Assembly (NCBI GenBank): GCA_022566235.1
Contig: JADFJI010000067.1
Coordinates: 1 to 8,701, forward strand
Length of the DNA stretch: 8,701 bases
Direction: 5' to 3'
From: Chloroflexota bacterium
Lineage (GTDB): Bacteria > Chloroflexota > Dehalococcoidia > Plut-88900
A program made the translations under genes and the position numbers. Below, piece after piece: positions 4,714-8,701 of this stretch. The notes under the pieces are model-generated. The model was not told the DNA's origin, ran no database searches, and saw only the letters and a program-made list of their open reading frames with translations. The first letter of the stretch is position 1, and the number at the start of each line of letters is the position of its first letter.

Positions 4714-6942
4714 TTATAAGCCTCCTGAGTCTTCGCCTCGTTTTGTTTTGCTCCCTGATTCAGCGCGGGGGGGATGCTCACTCCTGCTCACCCTCAAAAC
4801 CCCCCCCACCTTTTCCAGTCTGGTGAATATACGGCTTAGCTGCCCTATTCCGCTGGTCTCCAGGTTCAGATACTCGGTGACAGTGCCGTCCCCGTGGACC
4901 TCGGTCATCACCCCCGAGATGTTGACCTTCTCCGCCGATACCACAGTGGTAATATCCCTCAGCAGGCCCACCCGGTCCTTACCCTCCAGTTGAATTCTAA
5001 CAGGATACAGCTGTGGAGTGGAACCCCACTCCACCTGTATGAGCCTCTCCTGCTCCTGCACGTCGACCACGTTGTGGCAATCCCGTTTGTGAACGGTCAC
5101 GCCCTGGGACCTGGTGATGAACCCCATTATCTGGTCGCCAGGAAGGGGATTACAGCATCTTGCCAGCCGGGTCAACACGTCCTCTACGCCCAGGACAGTT
5201 ACACCCCTGACGGGTCTTCCATCCCGTGACCTGCCAACGGTATCCTTCACCACGGGTCTTTCGGGTGGAGACAGCGTATTGGCGACCTGGTGAATGCTTA
5301 TGGTACCGGAGCCCAGGGCGGCAAGAAAGTCCTCCCTGGACGAATACTTGAACTGCCTGGCAAGATCGTTGAGGGTGAAGGTCAGGGCCAGGCGCCTCAG
5401 CTCCTTATCTACAAGCTCCTGGCCTCGCTCGATGTTTTCGGCCCGCCTCTGACGCCGGAACCAAACGCGAATAGCCTGTCTGGCATTGGCGGTTTTTACA
5501 TATCCCAGGTCCGGGTTCAACCAGTCTAACCTGGGGCCCCGTATCTTGTTGCTGGTCAGCATCTGGACCATGTCACCGTTCTGAAGCTGATAGTCCAGTG
5601 ATGTTAGCTTTCCGTTGACCTTGGCGCCACTGCACTGGTTGCCTATGTCGGTGTGGATCAGATAGGCGAAATCGATGGGTGTAGACCCGGCCGGCAACTC
5701 CTTCACATCCCCCTTGGGTGTGTAGACGAAGACCTGGTCGGGAAGGATATCCGTCTTTACCGACTGGACAAACTCCTCGGGCCTCGATAGCTCGCTCTGC
5801 CAATCCAGCAATCGCTGGCGAACCCAGGCCAGCCTATCCTCGAAGTGGCTGTCGCCCTTGACGCCCTCCTTATACCGCCAGTGGGCGGCGATGCCGAACT
5901 CGGATACGACATGCATCTCCGATGTGCGAATCTGTATCTCCAGGGGTACGCCCCCCCCTGTCATCACCGTGGTGTGGAGCGACTGGTAACCGTTCTCCCG
6001 GGGATTCGCTACGTAGTCGTCGAACTGGCCGGGAATGGGGCGCCACAGGCCGTGGACAACCCCTAGGGCCGCGTAGCAGTCCTGAACCCTGTCCCGGTCC
6101 ACCAGCACACGCAGGGCGAAGAGATCGTATATCTGGTCGAACTCCTTGCCCTGTTCGGCATATCTATTCATCTTCTGGTGAATGCTGTAGATGTGTTTGG
6201 GCCTACCGGTGACATTAGCCTTTACACCCGCCTTACCCAGGGCCTCGGTGAGCACCCTGGTGACCTGTGCTACGTATCTCTCCCTCATACCCCTCCTCTG
6301 GGTGATGAGCCTGGTTATCTCCCTGTACCGGTCGGGTTGCAGTGTTCGGAAGGAGAGGTCTTCCAGCTGCCATTTCAGGTCGGCCATGCCCAGTCTGTCT
6401 GCCAGAGGAGCATATATATCCAGGGTCTCCCTGGCTATTCTGAGCTGCCTTTCCCTGGGTAGGAACTTCAGGGTCCTCATATTATGGTGCCGGTCCACCA
6501 GCTTTATCAGGACCACCCTGATATCTTGGGCCATGGCCACCAGCATCTTGCGAAGGTTCTCCGCCTGGGCCGTGGAGTCATGCACATTCCCGTTACTGCC
6601 GCTATTGGGGTATATCGCCTGCAGCTCTAGACGGGTCAGTTTGGAAACCCCATTGACCAGCATACCCACCTCTGGCCCGAACCGTTTCTCCAGCTCTTCC
6701 AGGGACACATCGCAATCCTCCATCACGTCATGGAGAAGGGCCGAAGCGATACAGGTGGCGTCCAGCTTGAGTTTCGCCAGTTGCATGGCGGCGTACAGGG
6801 GGTGCTGCAGGTACGGCTCTCCGGAGAGCCTGTACTGCCCTTCGTGACACTGGGCCGAGTAGTCGTAAGCGGTAGCCACGAACTCGACCCTGTCGGAAGG
6901 TAGATATTCGCTAATCCTGGAGATCAGGTCGACCTTGTTCAT
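4714..6942 (-). CDS. rel: RelA/SpoT homologue (Rel), (p)ppGpp synthetase/hydrolase
   Basis: Long RSH enzyme that makes and degrades (p)ppGpp, controlling the stringent response at the ribosome. The 742 residues show the full architecture. The HD hydrolase domain has R38, H47, H71-D72, E75-D76, N154 and T157, all metal or substrate residues that look intact. The synthetase domain is at about 240-345, with LGVVHGLW, NGYQSLHTTV and E335 in LEIQIRT. The TGS domain is at about 402-462, a zinc-finger-like region with C596, C597 and C623 follows, and a C-terminal ACT domain spans 646-720. The synthetase motif that is RxKD in bifunctional Rel and ExDD in RelA is QFDD here (306-309). The last 22 residues are a hydrophilic tail. 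ATG 6942 is preceded by GAGAAGGG very close to the start. It is followed by rpsT after 4 bases, so translation is probably coupled. Confidence 0.96.
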   Translation of the reverse strand: MNKVDLISRISEYLPSDRVEFVATAYDYSAQCHEGQYRLSGEPYLQHPLYAAMQLAKLKLDATCIASALLHDVMEDCDVSLEELEKRFGPEVGMLVNGVSKLTRLELQAIYPNSGSNGNVHDSTAQAENLRKMLVAMAQDIRVVLIKLVDRHHNMRTLKFLPRERQLRIARETLDIYAPLADRLGMADLKWQLEDLSFRTLQPDRYREITRLITQRRGMRERYVAQVTRVLTEALGKAGVKANVTGRPKHIYSIHQKMNRYAEQGKEFDQIYDLFALRVLVDRDRVQDCYAALGVVHGLWRPIPGQFDDYVANPRENGYQSLHTTVMTGGGVPLEIQIRTSEMHVVSEFGIAAHWRYKEGVKGDSHFEDRLAWVRQRLLDWQSELSRPEEFVQSVKTDILPDQVFVYTPKGDVKELPAGSTPIDFAYLIHTDIGNQCSGAKVNGKLTSLDYQLQNGDMVQMLTSNKIRGPRLDWLNPDLGYVKTANARQAIRVWFRRQRRAENIERGQELVDKELRRLALTFTLNDLARQFKYSSREDFLAALGSGTISIHQVANTLSPPERPVVKDTVGRSRDGRPVRGVTVLGVEDVLTRLARCCNPLPGDQIMGFITRSQGVTVHKRDCHNVVDVQEQERLIQVEWGSTPQLYPVRIQLEGKDRVGLLRDITTVVSAEKVNISGVMTEVHGDGTVTEYLNLETSGIGQLSRIFTRLEKVGGVLRVSRSEHPPRAESGSKTKRGEDSGGL

Positions 6943-6975
6943 ACCCTTCTCAAAACCGCCAGTGTGCTATATACA

Positions 6976-7004
6976 AGTATAGCCGATGCAATTTCCCCTT
7001 TCAA
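6976..7004 (-). promoter_or_regulatory. Sigma70-type promoter for rel-rpsT
   Basis: On the minus strand, TTGAAA (7004-6999) and TATACT (6981-6976) are separated by exactly 17 bases. Transcription would start near 6969, leaving a short leader of about 27 bases before the rel ATG. No competing minus-strand gene lies in the region. Confidence 0.75.
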
Positions 7005-7097
7005 TTTGGCACATCCTGAAAGGCCTGCCCCAGGCGTAAAGGGATGGAAGCGAGCCTCGGGATATCAACAGAAAGACCCACCAAATCCCTTTTCCCC

Positions 7098-7126
7098 TTG
7101 ACAATACGGGACGTTCTGCCTAGAAT
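7098..7126 (+). promoter_or_regulatory. Sigma70-type promoter for the Fe-S carrier gene
   Basis: A consensus TTGACA (7098-7103), a 17-base spacer and TAGAAT (7121-7126) form a near-ideal promoter. The predicted start is near 7133, giving a leader of about 52 bases before the ATG at 7185. A direct repeat CCTAG (7119-7123 and 7130-7134, 11 bases apart) overlaps the -10 box and start site and could be an operator. Confidence 0.8.
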
Positions 7127-7184
7127 TTACCTAGTAGACAGTAGAGAAATACCTTGATTCGTTAGCCTTGAGAGCAGGAAAAAC

Positions 7185-7529
7185 ATGACCACCGCAACTG
7201 AGCGCACCATCCATGTGACCGAGAGGGCAGCTCAACACATGAAGAAGCTGGCCAAGAACGAAGGGATGAATGAATTTGGCCTGCGCATGTCCGTCAAGGG
7301 CGGTGGTTGCTCCGGGCTCTCCTACAAGCTGGCCTTTGTTGCCGCTCCCAATGATGACGACAAGATTATCGAGGAGTACGGGGTCAAACTGTTCGTGGAC
7401 TTCAAGAGCCTGTTCTACTTGGGCGGCACTGTCCTGGACTTCTCCGGCGGCCTCAATGGTAAGGGTTTCGAGTTCACCAACCCCAACGCCAAGACCACCT
7501 GCGGGTGCGGGAGTTCCTTCTCGGTGTAA
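7185..7529 (+). CDS. erpA: A-type iron-sulfur carrier protein (ErpA/IscA/HesB family)
   Basis: A-type carriers accept Fe-S clusters from the assembly scaffold and pass them to target enzymes in the cytosol. The 114 residues carry the three invariant cysteines: C42 in GGGCSGLSY, and C106 and C108 in the C-terminal TCGCGSSFSV. The TNPNAKTTCGCGSSFSV ending is very close to that of E. coli ErpA, which is also 114 residues. The ErpA name is preferred over IscA or SufA on this likeness, but with no isc or suf genes in view the subfamily stays open. ATG 7185 has AGGAA at 7176-7180. The gene has its own strong promoter and is followed by a hairpin, then by a YgfZ-like gene that also belongs to Fe-S metabolism. 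Confidence 0.92.
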   Translation: MTTATERTIHVTERAAQHMKKLAKNEGMNEFGLRMSVKGGGCSGLSYKLAFVAAPNDDDKIIEEYGVKLFVDFKSLFYLGGTVLDFSGGLNGKGFEFTNPNAKTTCGCGSSFSV

Positions 7530-7570
7530 GGCTTCCACGCCAAGTTCGACAGAAGAGTAACCAGATGCGA

Positions 7571-7598
7571 GGGGCTTTCCACCCGGTTGGAAGGCCCC
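7571..7598 (+). terminator. Likely terminator after the Fe-S carrier gene
   Basis: GGGGCTTTCC (7571-7580) pairs with GGAAGGCCCC (7589-7598) through 10 positions with one G-T wobble and an 8-base loop. It lies 41 bases past the stop at 7529. The following TTCCCCTTG is only weakly T-rich, so termination may be partial, allowing read-through into the YgfZ-like gene. Confidence 0.6.
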
Positions 7599-7688
7599 TT
7601 CCCCTTGCCCCTGGACACGGGCTTCTCGATACTCCCCAATAACGCTCAACCTGTCTTGGATTATTCGGAAGGGAACCGAGGTAACAGA

Positions 7689-8701
7689 GTGACCAGGTCC
7701 GCGTTATATCAGGTCCACAAAGTGATGGGGGCTGCCTTCGGAGAGTATTTCGACTGGGAGCTTCCATGCCGATACTCATCCTCAGAGAGGGAGTACAACG
7801 CCGCCAGGGAGCGGGCCGCCCTAATCGACAGGTCCTATATCGGGCGGCTGGAGATGAGGGGAGAGGACGCCCTGGACCTTCTCAACCGTCTCAGCACCAA
7901 CGATATAGGTGAGCTTCCGGAGGGCAATGGCCTCACAACGGTGCTCACCAGCAGCAAGGGCCGGGTTGTCGATCATCTCACCCTGTACTACCGGCCCGAC
8001 CACTGGCTCTTACTAACGGGGCCCCGAAACCGGGACACGGTCATCTCATGGCTAGACCAGTTCACCTTCGGCGAGGAGATAGAGCTAAAGGACGTGACCG
8101 AGAGCACGGCCATGCTCACCCTCTTCGGGCCCCAGTCACGGACCATTCTCGAGGCCTTTGGGGTCCAAGGCCTGGACGGCCTGGAACCCCACCACGGGGT
8201 CTCGGCCTCCATCCAGAACATCGCCGTCTACATAGCCCTGGAAAACCCGCTCTGGGGCCAGTCCTACAACCTGATTATCGATGCTGACGATGCCCCCAAA
8301 GTGTGGGAGGACCTTCTGGATAAGGGTCGAGACCTGGGCCTCGAGCCTTTGGGCACTGAGGCCTACGAGGCATTGAGGATCGAGGCGGGGGTCCCGGCAT
8401 CGGGAGCGGAGCTAAGCGAAGAGGTGAACCCCCTGGAGGCGGGCCTCGGGTCTTCCGTCAGCTTCACCAAGGGCTGCTACGTGGGCCAGGAGGTGGTGGC
8501 CCGCCTCAACACCTACGACAAGGTCAAGAGGCACCTGGTGAAAATGCGGTTCGAGGAGGCCCCGGACCCCGGCTCCGCACTGGAGCTGGACGGCAAGAAA
8601 GTGGGCACCCTGACCTCCGCGGCGTCCATCCCGGGAGATGGGCGAGTGGTGGCCCTGGGCTATGTCGGGAAGGCCCACTCCCGGCCGGGGGTGACGGTCC
8701 T
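7689..8701 (+). CDS. ygfZ: YgfZ/GcvT-like folate-binding protein (3' end cut by window)
   Basis: YgfZ-type proteins share the aminomethyltransferase (GcvT) fold, bind tetrahydrofolate and support the function of certain Fe-S enzymes. The frame from GTG 7689 stays open to the last base (337 codons plus 2 bases) and the gene continues outside. The N-terminal part (WELPCRYSSSEREYNAARE, then ALIDRSYIGRLEMRGEDAL) matches the folate-binding domain opening. The diagnostic YgfZ motif KGCYVGQE is at 261-268 with the conserved C263, followed by VVARLNTYDKVKRHL. This motif separates it from true GcvT. The GTG start is chosen for GAGGT at 7678-7682, 7 bases upstream, and because the next residues resemble family N-termini. 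GTG 7722 and ATG 7725 would remove conserved residues. The position behind an A-type carrier fits a role in Fe-S cluster upkeep. Confidence 0.9.
   Translation, partial: MTRSALYQVHKVMGAAFGEYFDWELPCRYSSSEREYNAARERAALIDRSYIGRLEMRGEDALDLLNRLSTNDIGELPEGNGLTTVLTSSKGRVVDHLTLYYRPDHWLLLTGPRNRDTVISWLDQFTFGEEIELKDVTESTAMLTLFGPQSRTILEAFGVQGLDGLEPHHGVSASIQNIAVYIALENPLWGQSYNLIIDADDAPKVWEDLLDKGRDLGLEPLGTEAYEALRIEAGVPASGAELSEEVNPLEAGLGSSVSFTKGCYVGQEVVARLNTYDKVKRHLVKMRFEEAPDPGSALELDGKKVGTLTSAASIPGDGRVVALGYVGKAHSRPGVTV

Noticed and set aside
4710..4781. Longer S20 starting at ATG 4781
   Set aside because: It would overlap rel by 68 bases and add 24 residues not seen in S20 proteins, whereas the TTG start gives the family N-terminus.
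6191..6847. Plus-strand open frame of 218 codons opposite rel
   Set aside because: It lies wholly opposite the conserved HD and synthetase coding of rel, has Ser/Leu/Arg-rich low-information sequence and no ribosome binding site.
7131..7649. Minus-strand frame of 172 codons over the Fe-S carrier gene
   Set aside because: The plus-strand gene has all three invariant cysteines and a strong promoter. The reverse frame shows no domain and crosses that promoter.

Overview
The window is a GC-rich bacterial chromosomal segment with short gaps inside gene pairs and two longer, repeat-rich intergenic regions. It holds housekeeping and metabolic genes: recF, a sirtuin, a small unknown protein, a FAD-dependent amine/amino-acid oxidase-like protein, rpsT, a long RelA/SpoT homologue (Rel), an A-type Fe-S carrier (ErpA/IscA type) and a YgfZ/GcvT-like protein cut by the right edge. 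I see no phage genes, transposase, CRISPR array, rRNA or tRNA. The protein styles and the small GC-rich palindromic intergenic repeats suggest an uncultured lineage such as Chloroflexota (Dehalococcoidia-like). That is an impression from memory, not something the sequence proves.

Layout. At 9-1202 (+), RecF is followed after 44 bases by a sirtuin (1247-2041, +). Bases 2042-2622 hold no convincing gene. They contain a patchwork of palindromes and half-copies of a small repeat, plus a minus-strand stretch that reads like the C-terminus of a lost protein. A 100-residue Cys/His-containing unknown (2623-2925, +) and a FAD oxidoreductase (3001-4125, +) follow. Bases 4126-4373 are again repeat-rich. 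On the minus strand, rel (6942 to 4714) and rpsT (4709 to 4374) form a tight two-gene operon with a 4-base gap, and the rpsT ribosome binding site lies in the last rel codons. The divergent region 6943-7184 carries two well-formed sigma70-type promoters, one driving rel leftward and one driving the Fe-S carrier rightward (7185-7529). A terminator-like hairpin follows, then the YgfZ-like gene from a GTG at 7689 to the window end.

Functional links. Rel and ribosomal protein S20 tie the stringent response to ribosome assembly. The A-type carrier and YgfZ-like protein both belong to Fe-S cluster handling. RecF and the sirtuin are neighbours without an obvious shared pathway. The points most worth checking are the QFDD motif in the Rel synthetase domain, which is neither the usual bifunctional RxKD nor the RelA-type ExDD, the rel-rpsT coupling with a TTG-started and C-terminally extended S20, and the intergenic repeat family. 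I did not find a clearly new multi-gene system.
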